Origin: Hofstenia miamia
Lineage: Eukaryota > Xenacoelomorpha > Acoela
Length of the DNA stretch: 64,000 bases
NCBI GenBank assembly: GCA_004352715.1
Contig: SCFE01000051.1
Span: forward strand, 1,472,253 to 1,536,252
Reading direction: 5' to 3'
The notes beneath the pieces were generated by a model. It saw nothing but the letters and a program-made list of their open reading frames with translations. It made no database searches and was not told the origin of the DNA. The translations under genes were made by a program, and so were the position numbers. How positions within the stretch are numbered: position 1 is the stretch's first letter; each line of letters starts with the position of its first letter. Below are positions 46,520 through 59,300 of the stretch, piece by piece.

Positions 46520-46673
46520 CATTATTCACAAATATAGTCAATTAGAATAATTTATGCTCATTTCGTTGCTTTCTCATCAAAATATGATCAGCTTTGTAGA
46601 ATATTATTTTAATATTTAAAAACTTTTGCTGTTTGGTTTGTTTGAATAATAAAGATTTTTAAATATTTTCTAA

Positions 46674-46676
<3 letters not shown>

Positions 46677-46709
<33 letters not shown>
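46677..46709. repeat. (TA)n microsatellite
   Basis: Pure TA alternation. Confidence 0.95.
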
Positions 46710-46712
<3 letters not shown>

Positions 46713-47042
46713 AAGGGTTCCAATATCTTCAATAGGTCTGCCTATACAACAGAAAGAAAAATTAGAAAAGTTAAGGATAAAAAATTCAAATATATTTGCA
46801 ACATCCAATTTAAGAAAATATTAAATTGATTTTTAAAAAACTTTTACTATATGCAAGAAAATTTTATGAATTGCATATTTATGGTGTCCTAAACATCTTA
46901 ATGATTTTAGCTAAGAAATATTATTCAAGAAATCTACCGCTAAGCAGCTTGCCACACAACGTAACTTTATGATTTTTGAAAAAATGTGAATAAACAAATA
47001 GAAAAATCAAGAAATGATTTCAATGATTCTGAAAATTTATCA

Positions 47043-48209
47043 ATAGTCTTCTTTCTGATGATTCTCATCATCTGACCCATAGTAGTTTCCCGGATGGACA
47101 TATTCAATCCTATTTTCATAAAATCTATGTATGTGGGGTCTGTTTCGTCAAATTACTATACCTCGTTCTGATATAAAGACATAGGATCGTGGTTCATCCG
47201 CTCTCCGAATTACTGTGGCAAATGAGTTCAGGTTCTTTACATACACTCTGCTACCATCTGGAACATCATCCAGCACTTTGCAATTCCTATCATAGTAGTG
47301 CTTCTATTTCTGGGACTTACTAACATTGGGCTAGTCATTTTTGAGTGGCAACCGGCTGAGGGTTTCAGAACTATTTGAATCGTTGGTATATTAGTTCGTA
47401 AAACGCTGAAGAATACTGTGTGTCTTTCAAAGACGTGTTATAATGAAGAAGTCCGATATTGATGTTGTCTCATTTTTTGTAAATTCTCTTAAAGATAGAA
47501 ACAGCCTTTTCCTCCAATCCATTTGACTGCGGGTATCGTGGACTTGAGTGAATGAATCTGAAGCCAAGTTGTCGTCCCACGTCACGGATGTCTTTTGTGG
47601 CGAAAGGTATGTGATCTGCAACGATTGTCCCTGGTATACCATGACATGCAAACAGTAAGTATAACTTCGCGATAATTGTTTTTGAGCATTTGTTTGCAAT
47701 CCGATAGGTATTTATAAATCTTGAATAGTAATCGATTGCTACTAAGAAGCTTTCAACATCTATGTAGGCTATATCAAGTGCAATTTTTTGAAATGGAGGG
47801 GATGGACGTTCGTGTGAATGCATGGGTTCTTTGCAAAGAGCGTATCTATGTTGTATGCACGTTAGACAGTCTTTAACGGGTTTTCCTATGGAGTAAGAGA
47901 TTACGAGGAAAATAGTGACTGACGCGCAAGCAGCTTTGTTTTTTCAATTCCCAAATGTGCCGTATGAAGGGTTTTCAGGATATGCGCCTGTATACACTTG
48001 GGTATTACTATCTTTGTTCCAAACATGAGCAACCCCTCTAAGATGTGAAGTTCATTTCGAATCTTGTAGTACGGTCTTGCATCCAATAAAATATTCTTGC
48101 TGTGGTCCGGTATCCCATTCATGATGCATTGCTTCACTATTCTCAATGTGGGGTCTTTTTCTGAATCTTGCTTAATTAGAAGCCAAACACTGTCCAATTT
48201 ATCTTCCAA
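47043..48209 (-). pseudogene. Gypsy integrase
   Basis: Three parts are visible. First is an HHCC zinc-binding region, with LHTAHLGIEKTKLLARQ and, after a frameshift, CLTCIQHR. Second is the catalytic core, with LDIAYI for the first acidic position, IVADHIPF for the second and SNGLEEK for the glutamate, which is the D,D-35-E spacing. Third is a C-terminal strand-rich region (VYVKNLNSFATVIRRADEPR, then SYVF). The core is intact over about 117 residues (47470-47823), but the reading frame changes before and after it. It once inserted the element's cDNA into chromosomes. Confidence 0.8.
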
Positions 48210-48564
48210 TGACGTGATGCAAGGCTATCACAATCTTTTCTTCTACGTTGCTTTTCTGTATTGATTTCAGCTGAATTATAGACAGAGTGTCATCAAAAAA
48301 CATCTGATTTCCGGGTTTTTATGCTATTTTCAGGTTCGGATACTTCTGAAGAATAACAAAAAGCCTCTATTCGGGGAGGACAATTGATTATTGTTAGTAG
48401 AATAATGAGTGTAAGACAACGTTATGTAAATGTTATATTGTGAACTAAAAGATAAAAGTATATATAGTAGTTTGCTATAAACCATACATGCCAGGCCACA
48501 ACTTATGATGACTGTTTACTAGTTCTGTGGTTAGCTTGACGGGGACCTGTAAACGTATACCTGA

Positions 48565-49640
48565 TCAGCTCACAGTTATAAGTTTCGATTGTAGAGCTTC
48601 TAGAGGCTTGTGGTCTGATTCAATAGTAATGTGGCGACCATATACGTATTGGTTGAAGTGAGTGTATCCATAAACAATAGCTAGCAATTTTTTCTCGATA
48701 TGAGAATAATTCTTTTCTGCCGCTGACAGGGACCTAGCTGCATATGCACATGGTTGTGAATCTTGCATTAAGCAAGCACCAAGACCGAATTGAGAAGCAT
48801 CAACTTGTATACATACAAATTTGCTAATATCAAAGTGTCTTAGAGCTGGTTCTTTATTCAGTATCTCTATCATTCTTTTAATAGCTTCATCGTGCTCTGG
48901 TTGACATACAAATAAGGTGTTCTTCTTCAGAGTGTATGTTAGGGACGTTATGTTGGGAATGAATGTTGATAAGAAGTTGATCATTCCAAGTATTCGTTTA
49001 AGCTCTTCTTGACCGTAGGTTTGGGTAGGTTTTTAATTACTTCAATCGATCCGGGTGGAACTCGCTTTCATTGATTACATATCCCATGTACGTTATTGAT
49101 TTCAATAGAAATTGGAGCTTTTCAAGATTAAATTTGATGTTATTTTCCACTGCCCTTTTTAATACAGATTATGGACAGCAATGACATTGGGAATGTCCCC
49201 AAAAATGTTGTCGATCATGTGCTTTGTCCGAAGCAGAAAAAATTCAAATGTGAGGCGATTCCAACGCATTCTACCATTGAAAGTACAGAGTAAGAAAGAC
49301 TTTTAATCAAGAGGTATATGCCAATAGCAGATGGAGAGGTCGATCACTTAAAATACTTTTGGTTGTTGTATAATGGTAGCATTCATGCCAATCCCGGGGG
49401 ATAATGTGGTTCGCGTTTAACATATTTTTTTAAATTCTTAGCATCAAGTGTTAAGCGGATACCCATTACGTATCTCTATAATAACCATGCTATTTACCCA
49501 ATCGATGGGTTCGGTATTTCGTTTTCAATCAATTGGCATAACTTAACCTTTAGCTTTGGCAGTGTACTTAGTGGTACGTTCCTTGGTGGGTGGATGACTG
49601 GTTGCGCATTTTCTTTTAATTCGATGTGGTACTTTGAATT
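48565..49640 (-). pseudogene. Gypsy reverse transcriptase and RNase H
   Basis: The RNase H part (48565-48984) is one open stretch containing QVDASQFGLGACLMQ, the AARSLSAAEKNYSHIEKKLL block and ESDHKPLEAL, which holds the usual catalytic acidic residues. The reverse transcriptase part before it is broken into frames. QPVIHPPRNVPLS opens it, VIDLS…YWHIPLD and CTFNGR follow, and the thumb-like ITYMGYVINESEFHPDRLK ends it. The catalytic YxDD box is not readable where expected (NVIAVHNLY), so the enzyme is dead. Confidence 0.75.
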
Positions 49641-49816
49641 TACTCAACAAAATCATCTAAAAATGTCTTCATACTTTTTTAAAATTCCACCTTTCCATTT
49701 CTACGGTCCACCTGTCCGGAAGCTGTGTTTAATTTCCAATCTTAAACATTTGTAATGATTGCCGAAAAGACGACTTCTGAGTGTGTGATATTTGATGTAT
49801 ATCATTGGAATCTCCC

Positions 49817-50080
49817 TTAACAAAGTTTACTTTTAGCATGCCAGCAGTGAAGCACGTATCTACTCCTAATATCGGCCTGAGATTTTTTGATCATCAACAC
49901 TCTACTTTTTGCGCCTAATGTTACTGGATAGCTGAATTCGCCTAAGAAAAGAAGACTTTCTCCTCCATAAGCAGTTAGTGATGCCATAGACTTCCTTATT
50001 TTTACGCCTGTTAGGATTCTTATGCTTTCAAGCATAGCGACAGTGATGATGCTGCACTCCGCGCTTGAATCTACCTTCAT
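49817..50080 (-). pseudogene. Gypsy aspartic protease with altered active site
   Basis: KVDSSAECSIITVAML occupies the position of the family's hDTGA-containing motif, with serine-serine replacing threonine-glycine. A flap-like LTAYGGESLLFLGEF follows. Retroelement proteases are dimeric and need the DTG/DSG triad, so DSS would be expected to disable cleavage. The frame ends after about 87 residues. Confidence 0.7.
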
Positions 50081-50139
50081 TTGGGTTACTTGCTCAACAC
50101 TGGCTTTGGTGAAGCGTACGGGCCATTAAATTGCAAAGT

Positions 50140-51087
50140 GATTTGGACCTAAGCATTTTATGCACTGTTTTAAGAATGCTGGACATTGCCGTTAAAGGTG
50201 ATCTCTGCTACATTGTCTACAGTTTCTAAACATCACTCTTTTGCCTTGATAGTTATTCCGTTTCTGCTTGTGCATCATTGTATCTACGTCAATTGTGGGT
50301 GTTTTGTCAAATATTCTGAAGTATTGTCGTTTGATATGATAGTTTCTTCATTAAGAGATTTTAGTTGACAGGTGGGCTGCTCAGATGCTCTGCTAATTCT
50401 TTTAAGAGATTTTAGTTGACAGGTGGGCTGCTCAGATGCTCTGCTAATTCTTTTAAGAGATTTTAGTTGACAGGTGGGCTGCTCAGATGCTCTGCTAATT
50501 CTTTTAAGAGATTTTAGTTGACAGGTGGGCTGCTCAGATGCTCTGCTAATTCTTTTAAGAGATTTTAGTTGACAGTTGGGCTGCTCAGATGCTCTGCTAA
50601 TTCTTTTATCAAACTTAATTGTTCCATTTCTCAGAAATCTTTCCTGCAGCCTTGCATCAATTGAGCTCAAGATTATCTTATCTCTAATCCTCCAAGTCAA
50701 GAAAATTGCAGTGACGTGCTATTGTACGTAACATGTTTACAAATTGATCAATTAAGCCATTTCAGGGATAGTGTAGAGAACGTACCTTTCAAAAACCTCA
50801 TTACATTCACGAGTGAAGTATTTGTCAAATTTGTGAACAACTGTTTCAAACTTCATTTGGTTTTCCTTTGGTATCCAATGAAAATTCTCAAAAATTACAT
50901 TAGACTGTTCACCTATGCATCGTAAAAGTATAGCGATTTTCACATTGTCCGGTTTTGAATCCATTTCTGTAGCTTGTAGAAACTGATCAAATGAATTCAG
51001 CCATCTTTGCCATGCAGATGTGATGTTGTGACCGTCGACGTCAAAGGGATTGGTTTTTAGAAGTTTCATAGTTACCTCTGTCACCAT
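50140..51087 (-). pseudogene. Gypsy gag with 17-residue tandem repeats and zinc knuckles
   Basis: The likely start is the methionine of MVTEVTMKLLKTNPFDVDG. A gag-like helical region with WQRWLNSFDQFL and the ILLRCIGEQ block follows. After a frameshift, another open stretch contains five copies of a 17-residue unit (RISRASEQPTCQLKSLK). Near 50150-50230 two zinc knuckles can be read across a stop: CRQCSRDH…CPAF and CIKCLGPNHFA. Gag packages element RNA, and the knuckles bind nucleic acid. The repeat array lies just before the knuckles, where family members usually have a flexible basic linker. Confidence 0.75.
50354..50608 (-). repeat. 51 bp unit, five tandem copies, in frame
   Basis: Five abutting 51 bp units are nearly identical. 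The outermost copy (50558-50608) has cagttgggc where the others have caggtgggc. 51 is divisible by three, so each unit adds exactly 17 residues. Confidence 0.95.
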
Positions 51088-51259
51088 GTAAAGATTGCAT
51101 GGGGGCCTTAAAGATTGCAAAATGCAATAAAAGAAACGATTATATTTAAGTTACAAGAATAATGTGTTGTCATGCTAAAATTAACACCGTATTTATAACG
51201 TGTCTTAGGCAGCGCACCCGTGTGTTGTTTTCTATATTCGCTTCACTGTTCCACCGCAT

Positions 51260-51440
51260 CTTAATCATGACCAAAAGCGGAGCGAAGGCCCGCGAAAATT
51301 TTTGAAAATATTGAGGAAATAGACTCTCAAGAATGATGTTTTATTTTTCATTTTTTATCGAAAATTTTTTGATTTAGCCAGTCAAAATCACTTTTGAAGA
51401 CCTGACAGGAGGGCATTCCACAATGTGCCCCCCCTTGCAG
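51260..51440 (+). repeat. Dispersed repeat, copy 2
   Basis: The right part matches 4018-4160 inverted. The left part (catgaccaaaagcggagcga … ttttgaaaatattgagg) matches 53332-53400 in the same orientation. Confidence 0.65.
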
Positions 51441-53320
51441 ACGCTACTGAGTCCAGATACCTACATGTGGATAATATCAAGAATTCTCACCCTGATATAT
51501 TATACATTAAGCATTACATTTGTTTAAAAATAATATACTTAATATTAATTTCACCAGTTATTAAACTTCAGCCATATATTTTAGTTGGCTATGTTTAGTT
51601 GCATTGTATATTTTCGTTATCAATTAAAAAATTCTATCGCAATATCGGGACCAAAATTAACTTTCAGAACAGTGAATGGACGGGACCGGGATCAACTATA
51701 ACTTGCCCCACGCATCTCTAGCTAATGCTCAGATAATAATGCGGAATAGGCTTAGCGGTTTTGGCAGCAAAAACAAATCTAAAAACTAGGTTCAGGTGTG
51801 CCGAGGGGGGGGGGGGGGCNNNNNNNNNNNNNNNNNNNNNNNNNNNNNNNNNNNNNNNNNNNNNNNNNNNNNNNNNNNNNNNNNNNNNNNNNNNNNNNNN
51901 NNNNNNNNNNNNNNNNNNNNNNNNNNNNNNNNNNNNNGGGGGGGGGGGGGGACTTCGTTGTGGTGAAAGCGCCGGCAGATATACTTAACTCAAAAGCGCG
52001 CAAAATATATTCGCAAGCTGATGCGGTATAAAGGTGTAAATGAAAAATTAGATTATACATGACTAAATAGAGATTGTTTAATAAGAAACATATAAAATAC
52101 ACAAAAGATATGACCACTTGAAAAAGTAATTTTTTAGAAGATTTAATAATTATTTATTTAGTTAAATATTACGCTATGCAATTAAAAACATTAATTTATT
52201 TTCTTTGAATGAATACAATATTTTTTATTTTTCCAATATTAAATCAACAATGAAAATATGGTGGTTGCACCTGCCACACTCAGCCAGCATTCCATCAAAT
52301 AAATGTGAAATACACAACCGATGAAACTAATATTAAACATGTGAACTTTCAATCCAGAGGTTATAATAGATATTCAGAAAACAATTTAATCCAAACTTTT
52401 TCTTACAGATACAAGGCCTTCGACCGAAGAGTTGAACCACATCCAAAAGAATTTTAAACCTCCCTCTTAACGGTACCCCTTCATAGGCCTATGCCTAATT
52501 ATAACCCACACAAAGGGAATAACTATCAACCAATGAAAACTGCGGCTAACTCACCTTACCCCCCCCCAGTTGATTTCCTAAGCTTGTTCACTACGATCAG
52601 CAACACATTAAATAAAATGTAAGAAAGGTAAGAAACAAAAATCAATGAGCAATTTAGCTAACAGTTAACTATCCGAAAATGTAAAACAAAGGTTACTTAA
52701 ATAGGGGTTCGGAAAATCTATAAGGTAGTAAAACGCAACTGAAAACTTAGGTAGGGCGCAAACGATACACATTTTGTTGCGAAACTATTTAAGATTAGAA
52801 ACCACATTGGAGGAATTTAAATAATTTCAAAATCATCGCATCACAATGCGCGCTATAATTGAGTTAGCAACAAACGTTACATCGTTTGTGCCAGACATAA
52901 GGGAGCAAAGCTTAAATCAAATGGAGCAATAAATTATACCAGAAAAAAATTGATCAGGCAAAAACGGATGTCTAAAGATTGAAATTTAAAATTAGCACAA
53001 AGTGAATTTTTTGAGGAGTGATCCAAAATAATATAAATAAATAAATACAAACACTAATACAATATAAACAAATAATATAAACTAAAATGGATTCTCATTA
53101 TTAGTTATTCTAGGGGTGATGAAATATATTTTTGATTTATTACCAAATATTTCCGCTTTATGCTACAAAGAAGTTACGAAGCTATTTAGTAATTGAATTC
53201 ACTTATGCTTTAAATTGGTAGGCATAATTTCTATGTCAAACGAATCTCTTACTGTCTGAAGCAACTGTATTGTTAACCCAACGCATCAGGAGAGACGTAG
53301 GATTTCCTGACAGGGGCAGG
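51441..53320. other. AT-rich stretch with a poly-G gap
   Basis: No gene recognised. The N gap at 51820-51937 is bounded by runs of G on both sides. Such homopolymers commonly break assemblies. Confidence 0.45.
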
Positions 53321-53420
53321 GACGTCTCAGTCATGATCAAAGGAATGAACAAAAGCGTGGCGAAGCGCCTCGAATATTTTGAAAACATTGAAGAACTAGA
53401 CACTAAAAATGCATTCAACA
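53320..53420 (+). repeat. Dispersed repeat, copy 3
   Basis: catgatcaaaggaatgaac … gaatattttgaaaacattga resembles 51265-51330. The open frame (SVAKRLEYFENIEELDTKN) may be a trace of the family's coding sequence, but no domain is recognised. Confidence 0.45.
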
Positions 53421-53984
53421 CCTTCTTTTTTGAAATTTTTTCAATTTTTAACCATTTTTTTTATTTAACATATCTTGCATACGTCACTTCTAATCACCCT
53501 ATTGCATCTTTTCCCAAACCGTTTATTTGCAATTATATTTGCAAACAGTTACCTCGTCCAAAGCTATTAAAAAATTTGGAGTCTTGGGATTTTGACACAT
53601 CTATGCTTAACTTCACCCTGTTATGGTGAATATTTGCGATAAAAACTAATATTTTTTTAGTCTATGAAAAATCGGATTGTTGCAACATTTTCAGATGACA
53701 AAGTGGGTGAAAGGCCATGGCAGCAGCAACAACAAGCGTCAACTAGTTTGTTTTATATAAATAGAAGGGCCAAATTAGCGGTGACAATGAAAGGTGGGAA
53801 AATTCTATATCCAGTGATGACTTCAAAATTTTGAAATATTGATTATAAACGATTAATAATTATTTAGCGAGTTGGGAGTATATTTTGTATAGAAGCGATC
53901 ACAATTGAAAAAAATGTATTGCTTATTTATGTAAAGTACTAAAAAATTGTTAAAATTCAATAAATGCTGGAACTTTAACCATAA

Positions 53985-54251
53985 ACAGCCTATCGTCCGT
54001 TTTAAAGGCCATGTTGAAAGTTTCTATTAAAGCATATTGCTGGGTACACATTGTTGAATAGATTAACAAGTTTTCTTAGAAATTTTTGAAAAAGATTTAA
54101 ATTATCTCCATGCCTATTGTTAATGTATTTAGAAGGTTTTGAGCCCCTGGAGGTAACAAAGAACTTTGACCATTTTAATATGTGCAAAGATATTCCAAAC
54201 CCATTGAGGCGTGCCGTGCGCAAAGTTAGAGGTCGCGGCACACCTCAATGG
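53985..54251 (+). repeat. Dispersed hAT-like repeat, copy 3, with terminal hairpin
   Basis: Shares gtccgttttaaagg, tgttgaatagattaacaag and tgtgcaaagatattccaaac with the copies at 33925 and 8484. It ends in a 51 bp hairpin (54201-54251). ccattgaggcgtgccgtgc and its mirror gcggcacacctcaatgg flank a short loop. Confidence 0.75.
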
Positions 54252-54259
54252 TACAAAAG

Positions 54260-57200
54260 CAGTGCGCGGATGTAAAACGAAAAAGTGCCCTATTACCAAA
54301 ATTCAATTTCGTAGCACATCTATGATGCTACACCAGAGTGTTCCCTGAGAGAGTCCATTATTGATTGACAAAAAATGAATGACAAGATAATATTTTTCAC
54401 ACATATGGATTGAGAAACAATTTTTTTAACTACATGATTTGCTTAATTATATAAATTTCCAAATCGCTGACCAGATTGATCAAAAAAGGTTTATCACACT
54501 CAATTTAAAAATGCAAGCTTTGAGGGGCAATTAGCAATTTGGCCGAAACTTTATAAATATATTAACTTGACATTATGATAAGATTAATCATGTAAAACAC
54601 AGATATACTGTGAATTATATATGTCTAGAAAAACAGATTTGTTTAGATGGTATATATATGTTCCACCAAGCCTCAAAGGGTTAAAGAAGATAACAACAAC
54701 AAGCGCGCGTATTATAGACTTGATTATGAGAGGTGATCTGAGAGGAAGGAAGCTGATTGGATTTTAACAGTTCGAAGATCCAAGTGGTTTTCCAGCAAAG
54801 TGGAAAACGCTTAAATGAAGGTATAGCAATGCTTTAAGTGAATGGAAAGAGTTAAGAAAGTTTCATAAATTACAAAGGAGGGTGCGCTATCAGAATAGCA
54901 AGCACCAGACAACTTGTAAGACATAGCCATGAAAGAATTGCATACATGTTAAAAACAATATCGAAGTGACGAATTAATGGGAGGCAGCAGATGATCCAGG
55001 GCAGAAATAGACTGGATCAGAAAAATTTGAGGCAAAATAAATTTAAACTCACGAATGCTGCCACACTCGACTTCATTAGTAGTCCAGAATGGTTTCAGCA
55101 GCATCTTTTCAATTTAAATATTTAAAAAAAATATGGACTTCATCCCAATTGCAATTCGATTTTGACATGGAATATCTCAGCCCAACTATGCAGTAACGTT
55201 TCACCAACGTTTATTATGAATAAATAAAGGCGTTGCATGGATTTTGCAGAAACGTTGAGTTTGACACGAAATGGTTGCTTTGGACTTGTTTATTATCGCC
55301 ACAGCAACGTTGAAAGAACGTTGAATTTGCGATTTCATTTATAAACTCAAAAATTAATGTGTCACCGCCTTTTATGAGTTTGTAAATTTTATCATTAGAT
55401 AATTCATTAAGCAACAATGAATAAGGACACCACAAGCCTATACAATTATAATCCAATACTTTAGATGCCAGAGAATAAATGCTTGGCAGAAATGCACGTA
55501 CCAATATATACAGCAAATATGTATATAATACAATATGTCTGTTTCTAGAAATATCAATTGCTAAGTCAGAACTCCTACTATGGAAATTCCATTACATTAC
55601 CATTTATGTAATTTTCAAATTATTAAGCATGTTCATTTGCCTTAGAATTGTGGTATGTATTCATTAGAAATTTGGAATTAATTTTGGCCAATATTAATTT
55701 AAATATAACGTTTCGATTTTGAATAGAATTAGAAATAATATTTTTGAATAAACATAAAAATCTAAAAGGTAAAAGGTAGTTTGGCTGATTTTCAAACAAT
55801 TCTAAGTTAGTGCTGAAATTTTGCATAAATTATTCTTATATTCCTTTGAATATGTGTTATTATAATTATATAAAATTTGAAACTTTTGCATTTTGTACAA
55901 GTTTCCGTAATTGATATAATTTTTCGGTTTTCATATACTTAGCGCCAAATATAAGCATAAATATTTACATATTTTCCATATTGATCTGTTATTGAATACT
56001 AATGAAATTTGGTTGAATTTCGGTGACAAATACAACGTGTAACGTGTTTATTGCAAATTCAGCCAAAATTCAAATTTTGCTGCAACCAAAAATGTTTATT
56101 GTACTGCTGAAATGGAAGCATCATCGGATCTTCAGTCACAACTCCACCAACTAGTGTTGCATTTCCCGTGGCAAGCATTTCCAAGTTAGGGGGCGTGACC
56201 CTCAGTCATCAATAAGAAATTGCATTTTTGTCAAATTTCTTTGTAAATCGAATTTGATCAATATTTAATAGATTTTCGCTACAATAAAATAGCAGACACA
56301 GATGTTGCTTTTCTATTTGTTTTACTACTAAGGATTCGACACTTTTTCTTTTAAAGACCTCATTAAACAGCCTCTAGAACTTTTAAAATTAACAATCTTG
56401 ACTAACAACAACTCTACCTTTGAGGGCTGGTGTTTTGAAGGCATCCTGAGGAATGCTACTGTTCTTACTTGACCAAATTTATATCCTTATTTGAAGCTTT
56501 AGTTTTCGTCTCAACAATGATATCGAGTTAAACAAACGTAATAAACGTAATATGTAAATTCTCATTCGTATTAATCGTAATACGAGAAGTATTTTCGTGT
56601 CTTTCGTATTATATTCGTATTATGATAATGCGTATTGTATCTTTTATATTAAATTTGCATTATAAATACGTATCGTATTTATCTTCTTAGTTTCAGAAAA
56701 GTAATGTGTATTACAAGAATTACAATAATATATTAAATATAAGGAACAAAGTCTCTAAAAATATAACAGATATAATCAAAACATACAAACTATCATGATA
56801 GTTAAGCATCCATTTAGATATTCAGTATCTCCATCATCATGTTTTCTCCGAAGTAATTACCTGTTAGTTGCCACATCACTATTTAAATTTGTTTCAAAAT
56901 GCATATATGCTATAAAAACCTTTTTTACATTTCCATCAATTTTGTGAATTTTTAAAGACCACATGGGATATTTTATCAACATCATCCTTTTTTAGGCATA
57001 AATATTTCTTGCGATGCAAATTAATCATCAGTTTATTATTATGCCTTCCAAAAATATAATTAAAAAAATTAGAAGATGGATTGATACATCATGATTTGCT
57101 TTTGATGGGTGGCTGTTTCCAATTATCACAGAAAAAACGTTCAGCTATAAATTCAAATTGAAGAATTTTTGACATGTTTTTGGTAAATTGCTAAGAAAGT

Positions 57201-58680
57201 TATGCTTACTATGAAGCCAAAAGCTGTATTTAAATTGTATTTAATTATATTTAATAAAATCTCCATTTTTTAAGCAAAAAGTTTTTTATTGAAATTTTTT
57301 TAATCAAAAATGGTAAAAATTCGATCTTAACAGATAGCATAAACATAAAACAACAAAGACAAAAATATTAGAAAAATTTTGATAATCGATACAAAATAAG
57401 ATTTTATAAAAATCTAACTTTATGATTTAAAAAAAAATGAAATTTTTGTAGTGATTTATAGAATTATTTAAAAAAAAAATATTACAAGAATAATTTATTC
57501 ATTTCAACTTAACGAAACTAAATCTCATTAACAATTTTTTTGTGTCAACTATACGATCGCCAATATAAATGTTAGAAAAGTTATAAATTGCACAGTAGTC
57601 TACCTAGTTGTCAATGTAGATAGTAAAATTTTAATTTAAAAACTTATTTATGTAATGTTTCAAACACTCCATAAGGTTGTGTAAATAATAAATTTCGTAG
57701 AAAAACAATTAAATATTAAAAGTATATCATTATTGTTTTTTATTTTATAATATGATATATTGCATTAATGCTTTACAAGTATTGTAGTAAATCAATTAAT
57801 ATAATTTAGAAATTCAATAAAATCCTATAGTTTACAAGCGTGAAAATTCATTCATTTCATTAACATTTATATATTTTAATAAATCCTTGAATTTAAATAT
57901 TTGATTGGTTAGTTTAGCGAATTTAAATAATTTAAAGATTTTGCATAAACATCAGGGGAGACAGTAAGGTTGGGCCATTTGTAACAGATTTAAGTCATTG
58001 CGACTTAAATAAGGTCAACCTTCCTTAAACTAGTTTCCAATGCATTAAATTTCACCTCTAGCTTCCGCTGTTTATTACGATTATGCGGAAGAAACGCTCT
58101 AAAAGTCAAACATTTATGACAATCAATCTTAGTATATTGATCATATGTTGCTATACAAATGTAAAAGTAAGCATACAATATTTACGGAATGCGTAATCTT
58201 TAAATTGGAAGAGTATATAAAAATAGTGTATAGTACAGAACTGTGATTTGTTTACATGAATTTTTTTAAGATTGTTTTTTAGAAATTATTTTGGCCCTAT
58301 CATTGCGAAAATTTATCAGTTATCACTACAGTGAATTTTGCAAAGTACAATTATAGATTCCGAACGCATAAAAATTCAGAAGAACTTTCACATATATTAA
58401 GGAAACACAGTGAACCTAGCATGATAATCGTTGAGAGTAAACATTTTTATGACGCGGCAGAGCCCGCAGCCCTAACTATATCTTCGTTGAAATCTTTAAG
58501 TAAATAAACCAAAGCAGACGTCTGCGAGGTAAAAACTAATTCGTGGAGTGCGTACTTTGCGAGAAATCGAATTTATTTTTAGACGTCTATCTGTTAAAAA
58601 GACCAAACTTGAATTGGAATTAAAATGAATGTATTTTTGTTAGATATTGTGTGAGTCATTTATGTATGTATTCGACATCT
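54260..58680. other. AT-rich stretch, no gene established
   Basis: 54660-55060 is less AT-rich, and one plus-strand frame reads FPAKWKTLK then YSNALSEWKELRKFHKLQRR between stops, possibly an old coding fragment. A dense CGTATT/AATACG cluster lies at 56520-56690. The perfect palindrome gcagacgtctgc is near 58515. Confidence 0.35.
56520..56690. repeat. Cluster of cgtatta / taatacg words
   Basis: At least ten copies or near-copies in both orientations within about 150 bp (cgtattaatcgtaatacgag, tcgtattatattcgtattat). Such dense two-orientation clusters resemble transposase-binding subterminal repeats. Confidence 0.55.
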
Positions 58681-58683
58681 GCG

Positions 58684-58760
58684 ATATATATATATATATA
58701 TAATACACTGGAAATATTTATTTTCTATTTCATTCTTATCCTATTTAGTGAATATATATG

Positions 58761-58806
<46 letters not shown>

Positions 58807-58827
58807 GTATACATGCATATGTATATA

Positions 58828-58858
<31 letters not shown>

Positions 58859-58860
58859 GT

Positions 58861-58899
<39 letters not shown>

Positions 58900-58936
58900 T
58901 ACAAGTATATATATATATATATATGTACATATATGG
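58684..58936. repeat. Compound (TA)n / TATG microsatellite
   Basis: Long TA runs interrupted by atgtatac and catgcatatg blocks. Apparent tyrosine-isoleucine ORFs here are artefacts of the repeat. Confidence 0.95.
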
Positions 58937-59169
58937 AGTACACAAAACATGTTTTTTCATTTATTCATTTATTAGCTTCCATCACCCATTGTTTATTTAT
59001 TTAATTTTCGACACTTTATATCAAACGAAAGTAAACTTTTATTTTAACATTGAACTAGCTAATTTTATTTTTATTGCACTTTATTATAATTTTATACAAT
59101 GTTGCTCGAAATTTTTGTTCATTTGTTTGATTTACTAAATTTATTAATTACTTAATATGTTAAATTTTT

Positions 59170-59300
59170 TCTAGAGAGAGTCTTAGGTCTAATAATTTTA
59201 ACCCTAAACTTCTAATTGTTTCGTTAAAGACACAACCGTTTTGTCCACATTTACAATTTCTCCAATCCTATTAGGAGATTAGGAAATCCTGGTACTTAGA
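59170..59300 (+). repeat. Dispersed hAT-like repeat, partial copy 4
   Basis: ttaaagacacaaccgttttgtccacatttacaatttctcc resembles the block around 33935-33985. Confidence 0.5.

Larger units (their letters stand above)
47043..51100 (-). mobile_element. Ty3/Gypsy LTR retrotransposon, decayed, LTRs not found
   Basis: Gag, zinc knuckles, protease, reverse transcriptase, RNase H and integrase follow in the standard Ty3/Gypsy order on this strand. Every domain carries stops or frameshifts. I looked for matching long terminal repeats on both sides by eye and found none, so the ends are approximate. About 260 bases (48300-48560) between RNase H and integrase do not read as polymerase sequence and may be a later insertion. 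Confidence 0.85.

Noticed and set aside
46720-51500. Long terminal repeats for the Gypsy element
   Set aside because: Compared both flanks by eye and found no matching terminal sequence.
58651-59004. ORFs rich in tyrosine and isoleucine on both strands
   Set aside because: They are translations of the TA/TATG microsatellite.
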